A stretch of DNA of 64,000 nt, taken from assembly GCA_031002005.1 (NCBI GenBank), contig JARYHS010008074.1, positions 179,080,494 through 179,144,493 on the forward strand. Reading direction: 5' to 3'. The position numbers were made by a program, and so were the translations under genes. The stretch comes from Vandiemenella viatica. Its lineage: Eukaryota; Arthropoda; Insecta; Orthoptera; Morabidae. The stretch's first letter is position 1; each line of letters starts with the position of its first letter. Below are positions 45,916 to 58,199 of the stretch, piece after piece. The notes under the pieces are model-generated. The model searched no databases. It was not told the origin of the DNA and saw only the letters and a list, made by a program, of their open reading frames with translations.

Positions 45916-48900
45916 AAGTTAGGGGTGCAATGCGAGGCAAATCGTAGTTAGTCTTGCAATGCTGTAGGTGTACACTTTTTTACGTTATAATGATCCCTCA
46001 GGGGTTGTTCGCAGTCAGTGTGTGTGTGTGTGTATGTGTGCGTGTGTGTGAACCGCAGTAATAATACTATAAATACGGAAGTAAGCCTCTGTCTTTTTTG
46101 TTACGTTTTGACGACTAAATGGCTATATTAATACTGATGGAATTTGACAAGAAAATTTGTATTAAGGGCACAGGACTTTTTTTCCAGTATGATTAACAGT
46201 TGCAGTCACGAAATTTTGAGACCTTATCGAATGGTGACAGAAATATGTTGTAAACTGATTCTCTTCAAGAGACAGGTTCGACGGTAGAATGATATAGTGA
46301 TAGCTTTCCTGTCATATTATGCCGACTCGGTGTTGTTTGGGACCAATCCTTCGTTACCAACAACGTTCTATATTTAATTCTGGCAGAAAAATTCTTAATC
46401 CACGCGTACGAAGTCGCGGGTACGAGCTCGTTATCGAATAAAACTACATATATTTCACATAAAGCACCATTAAATTCCGTAATATAATGACTATTTTGTT
46501 AGTCAGACACTTATTTAATATTTCCAAAGACAATCAATCATGAATCAGTGCGGTTGTGTCACTGATAACACTGGGAAATTTTCAACAGAATATGTTTACG
46601 CGTGACGCGTTTGTGACATTCTAAGAATCCCAAAATACTTGCTAATCCAATTTTCGTGCTTCAGCGCATTTGGGAGATATTTGGAAGTAAAAGGAGTAGA
46701 GAAATGTACAAAACAAATTCGAATGCATGATTGCCTCAGTTGCCAACGTGGCTCCTGCTTAGCAAAGAGAAGTGGGACGTGTTTGTCCGATTCCTTTTGG
46801 AAACAGTATTAAATTTTCTACGTACACAAAATACTGACATTTGATTGGTCATGGATGCCTGGTGGCGGACTGTATTGCAGCCAATCATGGCAGAAAGTTT
46901 TGATGTAGGGAGAGAAGGATGCTGTACTTTACCCTTTCGCGGTTACCCCAAAAGAGGAACCGACTTTTAATTCTCGTCTTGCGAGACCAATGGACGAAAT
47001 TACTTATTTGCACTATCTATTTTGAATTCAAGTACTAGGCGCTGATTTCATTACGAGAATGTACTGGTCGTTAACATTTCGATAACATCGATGATCTTGA
47101 ATCACATGCACGTTCTCTCATTTAACTAACATCCTTCACCCAACCAAACTTCCTTTGAGATAAAGAACTTAGCAACTTGTATCTCATAGTTAGGGATCAT
47201 TACGTTAGCCAACAACTGTTTGTTTGTAATCAAAATTTTGAATGAATTATTTATTTCTAACAATTACCTTAGATTTGAGCTGAAACCTATAAAGAAATTC
47301 TTTCCGTTAAAAGTATTTAAGTAAATATAATTCTTACATCCTTATTTGGTTGTTTCAGTCATAATGTCAATTTGTTACCCGATATTATATCTAATGATAT
47401 AATGACATCACAACAAACATTTATATTGCAAACATGGTCAAGAAAATGTGTTTTAGTTAAGAAGAATTCTAAGAAAAATAACAAAAGTGAGATTTTCACT
47501 GTCTCAAATAATCAACAAATATTTTTTTTTCCTTTGAGGTGAGATGAGAATTATGTGAGAAACAGTGATAAAATACTGCCATTACTTACCATTACAGTTT
47601 TTTCTACTCAAACGAAACTAAAATCTCGTTATTTACCACCGTAGTGAAACGTTCAATATAGATTTTTCAAATTAAGAGTAGTTAGTAAATAAAAATGTAG
47701 GGTAAATATAAATCGTTATAAACAAATTTTAATACAACATCAAAATTACTCCTAAAACCTCCTACCTGAAATGAAATTTTCTCGAAAATCTAACCATGGA
47801 AAGAAAGGTACGTGCATTAATTACAAATATGACACACATACTTAGGCTGAGTGGCATGAATGTAAACACTGTACGGAAATGATGATACTGGTATCGGGGA
47901 CGCTGAAACGTAGGAATCTGCAGAAATTATGAAAAATTAACTTTGCAGAAATACAACAGAAATTTTATTTTATGATGAATACATATGAAAAAGTACAATC
48001 ATGGTATTACTGTGATATAATGTTTACGAATAACACAATTTTTAATAATGAAGGTATAAAGCATGTATAATCATGGACTGATTCGGTTAGTGTAGAGATA
48101 ATTTAATCAGCACGGTAATCATTCCAGAAGGATGAAATCAAAAACCCGAAAAGGTAAATGATGCGTCGTGAAGAATAATACCTGATGGATTATGCTATCA
48201 AAATGAAAGGGTATTGCATTCTTGGGTTCACCAACCAGCTCTCAGTATTTACAATGAAGAACAAATGAAAAAGAGACAGCTACTACTATGAAAATATGGC
48301 ACTGCAGGATAATTTACCATTAAATTCTATTGAAATAAATTCTTAGCAACTTTCAAACACTTATACTTACACAGTGCATTTCTAGTGTGAAATCACAGAT
48401 GTAATTTCTCTTAGTATGTCTGAGCTCCATATATTTCGATAAAATATGATGCAAGGATAAAGAAAGTAGAAAAATTGTTCGAAATCAGTCTTCCTTAGCC
48501 TGTAGACAGTTCAGTGTTAATCAACTGAACGATGAGCTTAAGCACAGAATCATTTGTGTCGGAAATTTATCTCTGACATCGATTTTTTGTCTGTTAGTCC
48601 TCGAAAAAGGAATATAAATTTCTAAGGATTCAACGCCTGAAGTGCACACATAAGATTGATGCTCTATCACTGTTTACAAGAGACATTTTTCTAGAGCGTA
48701 GAAATTTTCAACTGACAGGGTTCTAGAAATGGATCATTCGAAGTATTGCAAACGTGAGACATAAAAATACGCCAATGACGTAGCTAAATAAAATATTTGA
48801 CTGTTGCAAAAATAATGGTACACAATAGGTAAAATGTAAGCGACACTGAAATCGGTTCAATGTAAGACACAAGAAATTTAAAAACAAAATGATAAATTAT

Positions 48901-49637
48901 GTAAACAGCTTTCTTTTGTATCTTGACAACAATTCCATTACTTTATACTCTGTTAGCACGTCTAATACACATAACGCTAATACATTAAAGTGCCACAAGT
49001 TGTTGGATGCCTCCAAATAACATGTGGACCGGCAAAGTCCACCAACCCGACTTAACGAGTTATCGGAAGTCCCCTGAAGAAATATAGCAGGAGAAGCGAA
49101 CACTACTCGCATCGGTGGTGGAGAAGTGGTAACAATAACTTGTAATGAGGCGTACGGACGAGAAATACTCCGAAGGTGGAGTAGCGAGGAGTATACTTCC
49201 TGCGAAGTGGCAAAAGGAAGGCGGTACTTGTTCCTCGGAGTCGGAAGATACATGATCTCAAAAGACGGTGTTACAAGTTTGATTATGCGTTTGAGTGGGA
49301 GCAAGCAATTTTCAGACCGATGCATGATGAGTTTCAGCGATGCCGAATGACGAACTTGTTTTGACCATTAAAATTAGTGGACATCATCCCAAACGAATCC
49401 ACCACAACTGCAACCACACTGGATCAGCGAGGCATAACGAAGACATAGTTCAAATCTTTGATCCGGAATACAGACCATCCTTATCGCTGTCTTCATGCAG
49501 TTTCCCATAATCATATAGCCAAATGCTGGACAGTTCCTAATCTCCGTCTCAAGCTGCACACTTCAAAAAGAATAATACAGTACACTATTGTAGTTCACAG
49601 ACAGTTTCCTACATTTTGGTATTAGTCTGTATGAATT
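45916..49637. other. AT-rich non-coding stretch with GT microsatellite
   Basis: Apart from the GT tract at 46018-46050, nothing was firmly recognised. A G+C-richer patch at 49000-49350 carries overlapping frames on both strands (142 codons minus, 74 codons plus), suggesting an old coding or repeat remnant, but no family was recognised. Confidence 0.45.
46018..46050. repeat. (GT)n microsatellite, imperfect
   Basis: A dinucleotide GT run interrupted by TATG and GCG variants. Confidence 0.9.
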
Positions 49638-49859
49638 GGGCTTAATGCCTAGTCAACGTCGAGGATATTAGAGATGGGAAAGGACAGAGGCAAGGAAGGA
49701 ATTTGGGCATAGTCTCTTGTAAAGAACCATCACGGCATTCGCCTAGGATGATTTCAGGAAATTATGGAAAATCGAAGCCCGCATAATCGGACGGTTAATC
49801 GAACACACATCCTCCTGAATGCGAGGCCAGAGCATTGCAGCTCATACATCACGCTTGGT
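49638..49859 (-). mobile_element. SINE family 1, near full-length diverged copy
   Basis: A minus-strand copy with tail (GGGCTTAATGCCTAGTCAACG) at the low side and head (CATCACGCTTGG) at the high side. The body is recognisable throughout but well diverged. TGAATTGG and TGAAATGG at its two edges may be the remains of a target duplication. Confidence 0.75.
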
Positions 49860-50888
49860 GAAATGGATTCACACGTGTTAACTAATCCAAACAGTCTTTC
49901 TTTATTTTTTGGAGGCGCTGTTTTTCATTTCCTAAGCAATAGAAGTTTTGGTTTAGAAAACGCCAAAACGGTTGGTTACAAAGGTTAAGATGGTTACTTT
50001 TCAGAAAAATAAATGTCTAAAAGATTTCGGAAAATAATTCGTTAACTATATATATTCTGTATCAAACTGTATTTGATTTTTTAATATTTTTCTGATGAGC
50101 GTGAATCTTGGAAGGCTTCAGCGACTGCGCCGTTGCTACCAGATTCCTTCAGCTCTGCCGTAATCTGCACTCAACGACCGGGCAGGCGTTTCTCATTCAA
50201 CCTGACTGCTCAATCTCTTCCGCCGAGCGCTTTCGAACAAAGAGTAAAGTTCGGTTCCTTTTCTCTCGAGCACTGATAAAACCGCAGCCAATTGGCGTCC
50301 AAGGAGAAGGTAGTTAAACATTCTGGATTTGTTCTCAGTAGCGTCATATTACCTGAATGTCTTCAATTACGAATGTGTAGCCTGCGGTTTTTCATATACA
50401 AATTTATCTATTTACTTCACCATAATTCAATGTGATCCCATCAAATTAAAATAAAAGCATATACTGTATTCCTAAGCTACTTAGAATGTAGACAAATTTT
50501 CGAAATTGAGAAGGTAAATGAAAATGATTATAAATTCCGCCTCAAGAAGTACATGCTTCAGACATAAAAAATTTACATTCAACATACAGAAAACTGTTTT
50601 AGCCGGATATGAAATCGCGCCAATTATATTTCGCCGTGTCCATAGTGTGTCTGCTCTTCAATCAAACAAAATGCTCTATGTCATTATATCGGTCTGTAAC
50701 AACAGAAAATAAACTATTTTCACAAGAACATTAAATTTATAAAGCTTTTAATTTCTTAACAAACTTTACTCGGGCCTTATTATTGCATTTAAATCAATTG
50801 ATAGAACTGAAAATCATTTAATACAGATAACCGATAAAAATAGTTGCAACGTGTTGTATGAAGTGAAAACATTTATTAAAAATAGATG
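49860..50888. other. non-coding stretch with a G+C-richer patch
   Basis: The patch at 50108-50320 is richer in G+C and holds a 69-codon plus frame without any domain. It could be a conserved non-coding segment or a decayed repeat. Confidence 0.4.
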
Positions 50889-52815
50889 ACAACTAGCATT
50901 CGCCCGTTGTTTCGCTTGCGTGTGATTTGGTATGTGTAGACATTGGTAACACTGTTACTACCTTGACGCCGCAATATGATGGATTTTTATAGAACTCGAG
51001 GAAACAAAACGAAAATAAAGAATAACATCTTTTGATATCTCTCATGGTTCTCGAGAGAAATTGACTGAAAAGTTACGTAGTAGGGCTGATATGCTACCAG
51101 ATGGGAAATTAGACATGCAATAGCTTTAAAATTTGCCGCACCCGTTTTTTAGTACATATTTTCTCATATAAAAGCAAAAAAAAAAAAAAAAGAAACGTAT
51201 CTTAGACGTGATGCGACATAAAGGTTAACATTCGGCACAGAATTAATAGTACAGAACAATAACCATATCTAATTACATTATTCACGCCAAAGATAATATC
51301 GAAATGAAGAACTAGTTCTTTCGATATTTAAATATCGTAAATCAAAATATTTCTAAATTATGGCACAAAGGGAAATATTACTTATGGTCCACGTTGCACT
51401 TCATTCTAATCACATCGCCTTGTATAAGAACGCTTCGTCAAATTGAAGGAACAAGGGAAATTTTTCTTCTGTTCTTGGCCGCATTTTAACCAATCAACAA
51501 AACCATTTGACCCACGATATATCTAAAATTAAGCGAATATCTCGCTTTGTTACATAAGAAGTTATCGTAAAATGCGGCGCCAGGGGAATTTTTCATCTGA
51601 TACAGGCCGTATTTTGACCTATCCACACAATCTGATAAGGTTTCTCCCGAACTAAGAGAAGTCTTGAAACGTTTCATCGAATTATGCAAAGATGCATCGT
51701 TAAATTGTGTCGCCACGGGACGCTTTTCTTCTGGTACAGTGTATTACGGACTTAAACCAAGTGAGCTTAAACTATCAAGGAAAATTAATGTGTACCTATA
51801 AACCACAAAATATACAATGATCATGTAAAAATAACTCAAAATATGGATAGGTGCATAGTTACTACTAAGCAACAAACATGATTTGTTAAATACATCCGAG
51901 GAATTTATTCATATTCTTGGTTTTTTTTCGATGTGTTTCGTCGAATTCTATAACAGTTTATTCTACTGGTTGTGATTTTAACAACAACCAAAATTTGTAC
52001 ACACGTTCCTTGGGTGATATTAGCAGAATATTTGCATATAAGAAATACGGGGTGAGACGGATGTTCTCCACCTGCCAGAAACTGTTATTAACCTGTTAAA
52101 ATTTGTTTTAACTGCTTCCTTTTGTCCTCTTCACGTTTTCCGCTCTTGTTTTCAGGAAAAGTCACCAAGAATTAAATTAAAAATGCCTAAATGTGATAGT
52201 GACGCGTACTATACCTCTTGATGTTTATTGTAGACATCTTTCTTCCAGAAAAAAAACTTGCTTTCGCATCTATACTACATTTAGTGGAGAAATATCACAC
52301 ATTAGAGTTTATAATTAACATTGTGCAGCATTCAGCGAGGATTGAAAAACATGTCGTACCAGAGACAAACTTTGTAACTGTCAAAGATGTTAATAATCTC
52401 GAGAACTGTGCTTACAGTAAATTATATATTAGTCATGCTTGATACATTTGAGTCACATATTCTAATATTTTAAATTTCGAATAACAGATTAGATAAATAG
52501 CCAAAGTCAGGAAACGAAACAGGATCCTAAAAAAAAGGTAGTGTAATTTTTTTTGTAAATTTTCCCGAAAGGACTGAACATCTCAACTACGGTGTGATCC
52601 GTGGATCATAATTACCTATTTATAAATGTATTTAAATATTTACTCTGTCCCTCAGTACATATAAGTCATTATTACTTTCGCAGATTTCAATTCGTACAAT
52701 TAGCTCTAAAAAGTTGAAAACATCATCCAAATTGCTGCGTTAGTTTTTGCGCAGTTCCCGTTCATATAATCAGACACACGCAGATTGCTTACAGATTTAT
52801 AATAGTATAGATATT
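50889..52815 (+). mobile_element. dispersed arthropod repeat with tandem subunits (ends inferred)
   Basis: The left end AACTAGCATTCGCCCGTTG, then TTTCGCTTGCGTGTGATTTGG, and the right end GCGTTAGTTTTTGCGCAGTTCCCGTTCATATAATCAGACACACG, then AATAGTATAGATA, are signatures I recall from the two ends of a common arthropod repeat. ATAGAT occurs just outside or at both ends. The interior contains about 131-bp tandem subunits (see the separate entry) and AT-rich sequence with no coding frame. The class is unclear, and whether both ends belong to one insertion is inferred from order and orientation only. Confidence 0.45.
51436..51750 (+). repeat. degenerate tandem repeat, about 131-bp period
   Basis: Three units start at CGTCAAATTG (51436), CGTAAAATGC (51566) and CGTTAAATTG (51698), spaced 130 and 132 bp. 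Each is followed by a block like GGCGCCAGGGGAATTTTTC and then CTTCTGGTACAG or a variant. A partial earlier unit (GGCACAAAGGGAAATATT) begins near 51362. Confidence 0.65.
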
Positions 52816-52889
52816 ACGGAAACCAGCTGTCATCAAGAAAGATAACGAGCACGCCACAGATTTCGATTTTTCCACTAAAATCCAATACA

Positions 52890-53213
52890 TCAGGACCTAA
52901 CTTGTAATGCCACTTCACAGTTACAAAAATTTCTTAGAAATTCAGCACAATCTGGATGTTATTTTGGAGTGGTGCAATTAATGGCTGTTTATACTAAATT
53001 GCGAAAAGGGCAAATCAATGTGCATAACTAACAGAAATCCGTTTGTTTATGAACAAAACGTGAATAGATCAGTTATTAACGTGGTTGATTCCCTGAAGTA
53101 TTTTGGCGTAACAGTACAAAGCAACATGAGATGGGAACAGCACATAACTTTGGCAATAGATAAAGTTAATCCTAGTTTATTTAAGCATATATCTTATGCC
53201 TGTGATTGACTGT
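52890..53213 (+). pseudogene. LINE reverse-transcriptase C-terminal fragment, Jockey/CR1-like
   Basis: The frame gives HNLDVILEWCN, an in-frame TAA, then WLFILNCEKGKSMCITNRN, followed by INVVDSLKYFGVTVQSNMRW and EQHITLAIDKVN. The KYxGVxxxxxMxWxxHI pattern, about 40 residues after an LxxWCxxWxLxLNxxKCK-type segment, is the conserved region following the catalytic YADD of Jockey/CR1-type LINEs. The stop codon and a frame change near 52925 show it is dead. Upstream RT motifs and downstream sequence are missing; a SINE begins 24 bp after the end. Confidence 0.75.
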
Positions 53214-53236
53214 AAAGAACCGCACATAACCACTTT

Positions 53237-53478
53237 TTTTTTACTTATTGCTTTACACCTTGTCGACGGCTAAGGTCATTAGAGGAGGGATGGGACTGGG
53301 GACAAGTAACGGGAAGGAATTCGGCCATGGCATTTTTGAAGGAAGCATACCGGCATTCGCCTGGAGGGATTTGGGGAAACCATGGAGAACCCAAATCTGG
53401 ATGTCCGGAGGGGGATTCGAACCGGCGACCTCCCGAATGCGAGGCCATAGCATTAATCGCTCACCCACCATGCTCGGT
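53237..53478 (-). mobile_element. SINE family 1, full-length copy
   Basis: A minus-strand copy with intact head (CCACCATGCTCGGT), B box in complement (GGATTCGAACC), body and tail (TTTACACCTTGTCGAC). An 8-bp target duplication ACCACTTT flanks it (53229-53236 and 53479-53486). It inserted immediately next to a LINE RT fragment. Confidence 0.9.
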
Positions 53479-53486
53479 ACCACTTT

Positions 53487-55444
53487 AGAAAACCTTTCAA
53501 ACAACTAATAAGAATACAAATAAAATCCCCCTACTTTTATACGTTTGTTCCATGATGTTGCTGTCATCTAGATATTTGCATTTCCTATCCCATGATTTTT
53601 AGCACTTCAGTGTATAAATTAATGATCAATATATCACAAATTTTTTTTTAAGAAATTGCGATTTCTGTGCGTAAATTTTTGGCCAAATTTTCGTCATATC
53701 TAAGATTTGGTAGGAATAATGTATTATCATCTTTTAATGCTGCAAACATACGGGATTATTGCAGATCACGATTCCACCAGGAACTGGCATTTTAGTACTG
53801 CAGTACTGTCAAACGCAAGACTCCGCTAAAGGTACTTTGGGAAGTACATTTAAAGGTTTCTTGCTGGTCTAGGCTGCATTACAACCTAGTTTCTGTCTTG
53901 AAATAATGATCCAGGCTGTATTAAAACGGAATTATTGATTGAAAATAATACATATTACGACGTCATTACTGAGTGTTGTAGAGGAATCGCGATCTCCAAT
54001 AGACCTTTTTATTTTTTTTTTTTTTTATTTATGTAACACTGAGTGCAAATAATTCCAATAAGAATATGAGTGACATACTATATATGATCCAGCAGTGTTT
54101 TGGCCTAATGGGTAATGAAAAATCCTAAAGAATGTTACTTTGTGGTTGGCAGTCGTCAATTTTTAGCTGTGACCTAGCGCTGTTTTGTAATTCCCACTAG
54201 TGTGGTACTCGGGCTTTTGTCGGATTCTAATAGTCAGATAAAAGGACTAACGACAACCTCATCTGGCGGAATACGGTTGACCATAAAATGCATGCCATTT
54301 GCGTTTGCTTCCGAAATGATTGCGTATCTCCATAACGCAAAATGTAATTTTCATGTACGCACAAAATTCTCTCGAAAAATACACGGAATAACTGACCGTT
54401 TTTGTTACGATTTCCTCAACTATTCTGTATGAGTGATGGGAATTTCATTCTTACTCATTTGAGTGGTATTATGCATAGTTACATTAATACAGTCTCCCTT
54501 ATTCAGTTGTGTTTAACAAAGATGCATGGATCAGTGGAGCCTTGGAATATGTAACACTTTCAGACTGCAACAATAAATTTTTTCCTTTAAAAATTCATGT
54601 ATTTTCTAATTAAATAGAATAGTTTTTAATTACTCTACAATTTCCTTCTAGTTATTTTCGTCGTTAAAGCTATCGAATCAATCTCAGACGTTAACTTACG
54701 AAAAAATTAGAAAAGATGAAATGTTTCCCTGACAGAAACAAAAATATTTGAAAAGTTCCTTACTCTAGAAGACATACACAGTTTATCAAAATGTCTGTGA
54801 TAAATAGTGCCAATATCTAGCGGAATTGATCTTTATCGACTCCAGCGAAGCCTAGCAGCTTCACTGTGAGCTATCGCATACCCGTGACCTTAACCTTTTT
54901 TGAGCTGACAATCGAAAAGTTTCTTTCTTAATTAAAGACGTTATCTTACAGGAGAACTTAATCTTTAAATTGATACCGAATTTATTGCTTTTGGTTATGT
55001 ATAAAGAGGAAATGATGGCTTGTCACAAAAAACACCTTTGAGAAATAAAATATATGATAAGTGAAATAGGGGGTTTTACAGTTCGCTGACTTCTTTAAAG
55101 CTGGGAGAGTGTTTGGAGTAAGAAACGGGAAGGAGATCGGCTGTTGGCCTTTTGAAGATCGCAGTAGCAGCAGTCCATTCTATACAAGGAGGAGAAGCTG
55201 TCTTAACGCTGGTGTTTGTATCTGGCAGCTGTACCACGTCGTTTCAGAATGTTATTTCCAAACACTACCCAGAAAAGAAAATTTGCTTTCTTCCACAAAT
55301 ATATTATTTACAACGTGAATTCGCGCTGCAGCTTTATTGCTTCAGCGTGTTGTTGTCATAGAGGTGTTTTAGACGTGAGAATAGGAGTGGGCTTAATTGA
55401 ATCGGCACAACTTCTTGTATCGTTTGAACGGTAGACGTACACAT
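53487..55444. other. AT-rich non-coding stretch
   Basis: No gene recognised. Overlapping short plus frames at 55109-55434 lie in a slightly G+C-richer patch starting GGGAGAGTGTTTGGAGTAAG, which may include a decayed SINE body (AACGGGAAGGAGATCGG, then CCTTTTGAAG). Confidence 0.45.
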
Positions 55445-55446
55445 TA

Positions 55447-55582
55447 GGGTGTCCCGTCGATGTATGATAAAAAAAAAATTTCAAGCTACATTATCGCAAG
55501 AGGTATCAAAATTTGCGTAATTTAACACAAATTACGAAAAAGGTTAAAAAACTAGAAATGCGTGTCATCTTGAGGGCTCTAC
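55447..55582 (+). repeat. left terminal inverted repeat
   Basis: It pairs with 57283-57407. The outermost 10 bp are perfect and the inner blocks are interrupted by small indels. Confidence 0.8.
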
Positions 55583-55745
55583 CACTCTTTGAAGTTTTGT
55601 AAATTTTATGTTTTTACAGACTTAAACCATATGCATAAAATAATACAAAAATCAAGTTTAAATGGTATTTTATTATTGAAATTAATGAAACAAAACACAA
55701 GAAAACAAAATAAATAAAATAGAGCTCATAATTAATGACAAAAAC

Positions 55746-56917
55746 TTAGAATTTAAACTTATTTTTATGTCCAAAATTTGGCATTTCTGCTTGAGATTGC
55801 AGCCTGGTTCTAATAAAACCGTCTCTTGAAGTAGCGTCAGTTATACTTTGTGAGGCCTCTGTCACTAGTTTCACACATCTTTCCACCAATTGTGTGTGAC
55901 AAGGAAACTCAACAGTTTCCAAGCTCTTATCTTTTGCCATGATTTGAAGGTCCTCATTAGAAATATTTCTAAGAACTGGTGATGCTGTAACCTGACACTT
56001 GTGCCACACAATAATTTTGGTGTAATCTTTAGTAGAGAAGTTAATTTTTGGTGGTTTAAATACCCTGCGTTTAATGCTTCTTTCAGCTTCTCTCGCTTAT
56101 ATTATTCTTCGCAATGCCAGCTCCCGAATGTGGTCTCTATCATCAAACAACATATTGACAAGTAGGTTTTCTGGGTGCGCAAAAAAACAGAATCCACAAC
56201 TGATCTAAGATTTTCGGGTAAAAATCGAGAGTACATAATCAATTGAAAAAGATGTTTGACTCCGTCTTTAAAAGACATCTTTTGCTTGATTAAGAACCAA
56301 ATCAGAGCGTATACTTTAATCACGTAGTTGAGTAACATTTTCAAATTTCAAATGACTTTTTAGCTATCCTTATTGACTCTTCAATTCGTCTCTGCTGCTA
56401 TTTCATTCATCTAGCCGTTTCTTTCTTATCAACATTGCTTACAACCATTTTCCTGTCATTTCTTTGATCCAACAGAAAACTTATCTCATTGATGGGAACT
56501 TTCTTAGGTTTCAAACACGAACAAGATTCAAATGAAGTGCATTTACTAGTAGCCAAGTCGAAAAGTTTCTCAGATGACTCTAAAAAATACTTCAGTTTGT
56601 TTTCAAAACTATAATTTCGTTTGCTTTTGGGGTATCTTTTCAAATTTAAGTACTGTTGGAAATAGGATTTCAGTAATTGAATAACTCGTTCCTTAGTTAA
56701 GATTGGAATCGAAGCTTTGGTCCAAATATGGTGATCTTTTCAGAAACAATCGCATATATACCTGAATCGAATGGATCCTTTTTTCATTATGCTTCAATTT
56801 CAGGTCGTTCTTGACAAATAAAATAAATGTAATGACGTCCCTTATAATTGGTAGCTGCCGATCGTCACGTTGTTTGTATGGTCCTAATATAGCACAAGTA
56901 GTCTCAATACGCCTCAA
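55746..56917 (-). pseudogene. frameshifted gene of an uncharacterised arthropod multicopy family
   Basis: Read from 56917 down to 55746, consecutive pieces in different frames make one protein: LRRIETTCAILGPYKQRDDR and KNDLKLKHNEKRIHSIQVY; then IPILTKERVIQLL and FENKLKYFLESSEKLFDLAT, followed by FLLDQRNDRKMVVSNVD and QQRRIEESIRIAKKSFEI; then FAHPENLLVNMLFDDRDHIR; then KDYTKIIVWHKCQ and VEFPCHTQLVERCVKLVTEA with a terminal RDGFIRTRL...MPNF. These segments match a family of uncharacterised proteins I remember as very repetitive in spiders, aphids and other arthropods; the function is unknown. Frame changes fall near 56700, 56400 and 56175 (a T run) and near 56100. The true start is not clear: there is no good ATG at the 5' side, and an upstream exon is possible. 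It sits centrally between TIRs, so it is the element's own gene or its cargo. Confidence 0.7.
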
Positions 56918-57282
56918 TCGTATTCGTTAAAAAATCACAAAACTAACACTCTAACGATTGCAAATATACGTAAAACTTTAAAAATGCATTACTTTTAATG
57001 CTATAAAGCATTAAAATTACTTTGGCTAAGAAGAAAACACTCGCGAGTCAAGCCAACAATATCCTCGATACAAATTGAAACTTGACGGTATTTGAAGGTT
57101 GAAACCTAACAAATTCAAAGTCACCGGTAACGTGTCATTGTATGCAAATCGAAACGTCGTGTTTTTATTACACCTAAATAGAACAATATAGTAAATATTT
57201 TTATATATTTAGTCTAGGAGCAGAAATTAAAGATAGCGAAATACCACCATAAAAACATCAATTTTTCAAAATTTTCAATATT

Positions 57283-57407
57283 GGTAGAACCCTAATGACA
57301 TAGTTTTATTTTATTTTCAAAATCATTTTGGTAATCTACGACCAATTACGCAAATTTTAAGAGGTCTTGCGTAACGGAAAAAGTAAAAAAATATTTTCGG
57401 GACACCC
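57283..57407 (-). repeat. right terminal inverted repeat
   Basis: The inverted partner of 55447-55582, ending CGGGACACCC next to TA. Confidence 0.8.
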
Positions 57408-57409
57408 TA

Positions 57410-58199
57410 GCAAAGCGAATCCTCCAGTATTTAAAAAAAAACAAAATAGTGCCGTAGTGTGATATTATGATTAAAAGCAAGGTTTAAGTTTGTTTTCATA
57501 GAACACGTTACGTGTTTCTAAGGTGGCGGCTGTGATAAACCATGTAAATGTCACAGTTTGGTTTTGCCTTAAGTTGTTAGTTTTCTTTACCATGTAATCG
57601 TGATAGGTAAGTTTACGAAAGAGGAACAATTTGTGGAAGTTTCAAACTTTTAAATCAGGTAGTTAGATCAAAGAACACTTATTTTAGTTTCGAAAGCCCT
57701 TTCTATCAGCTGAATTATGGGTTTCCCAGTGTGTGAATGTATGTTTTATTGTTGTGTGTTCAAAGCGTGTGCTGTTTGCATTGTAGATGAAAAATGAGAG
57801 AAGGAATGGACGGAGTGGAAGCTGATGCCACCCTATTGAGGATAACTCTTCCTTAATTCACTAAAGAGAGCAGCCAAGTTTAAAATCACCATCCTACGTA
57901 CGAATAACCGTCAAAATCTTTGGATCCGCTAATATCATACGCACTTCGAAGAATTGTGTAATCTAATCTATGTCTTTAGTACACTATTTGGTTAAAAGAA
58001 ATTGTGCAAAACTATTTTCCAGTCTAAGTGAAGAATTGGCGAGTGATAAAGTCTACTCCGCCACCAAATTTCGAAACAGCGTACTCCCGTTCCCAGTGCT
58101 GGACAGCGTCACAGCATGTTGTGACTTAGATCAAAAAATAAGTCTTCAATGTCAATAAAAATGGTAGGAATTATTGCCGTTGCAGACTAAAAACTTAGT
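57410..58199. other. AT-rich non-coding stretch
   Basis: It contains the hairpin AACACG-TTA-CGTGTT near 57500. No gene recognised. Confidence 0.5.

Larger units (their letters stand above)
55447..57407 (-). mobile_element. TA-flanked DNA transposon of undetermined superfamily
   Basis: The ends are GGGTGTCCCG (55447) and CGGGACACCC (to 57407), each bordered by TA outside (55445-55446 and 57408-57409), a TA target duplication. The inverted similarity continues imperfectly for about 125-136 bp: CGCAAGA, AAAATTTGCGTAATT and a terminal TGTCAT...AGGG(C/T)TCTACC block occur on both arms in the same order. The element is 1961 bp and contains one decayed minus-strand gene with no standard DDE transposase that I recognise. 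The intact-looking termini contrast with the frameshifted gene. Confidence 0.8.
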
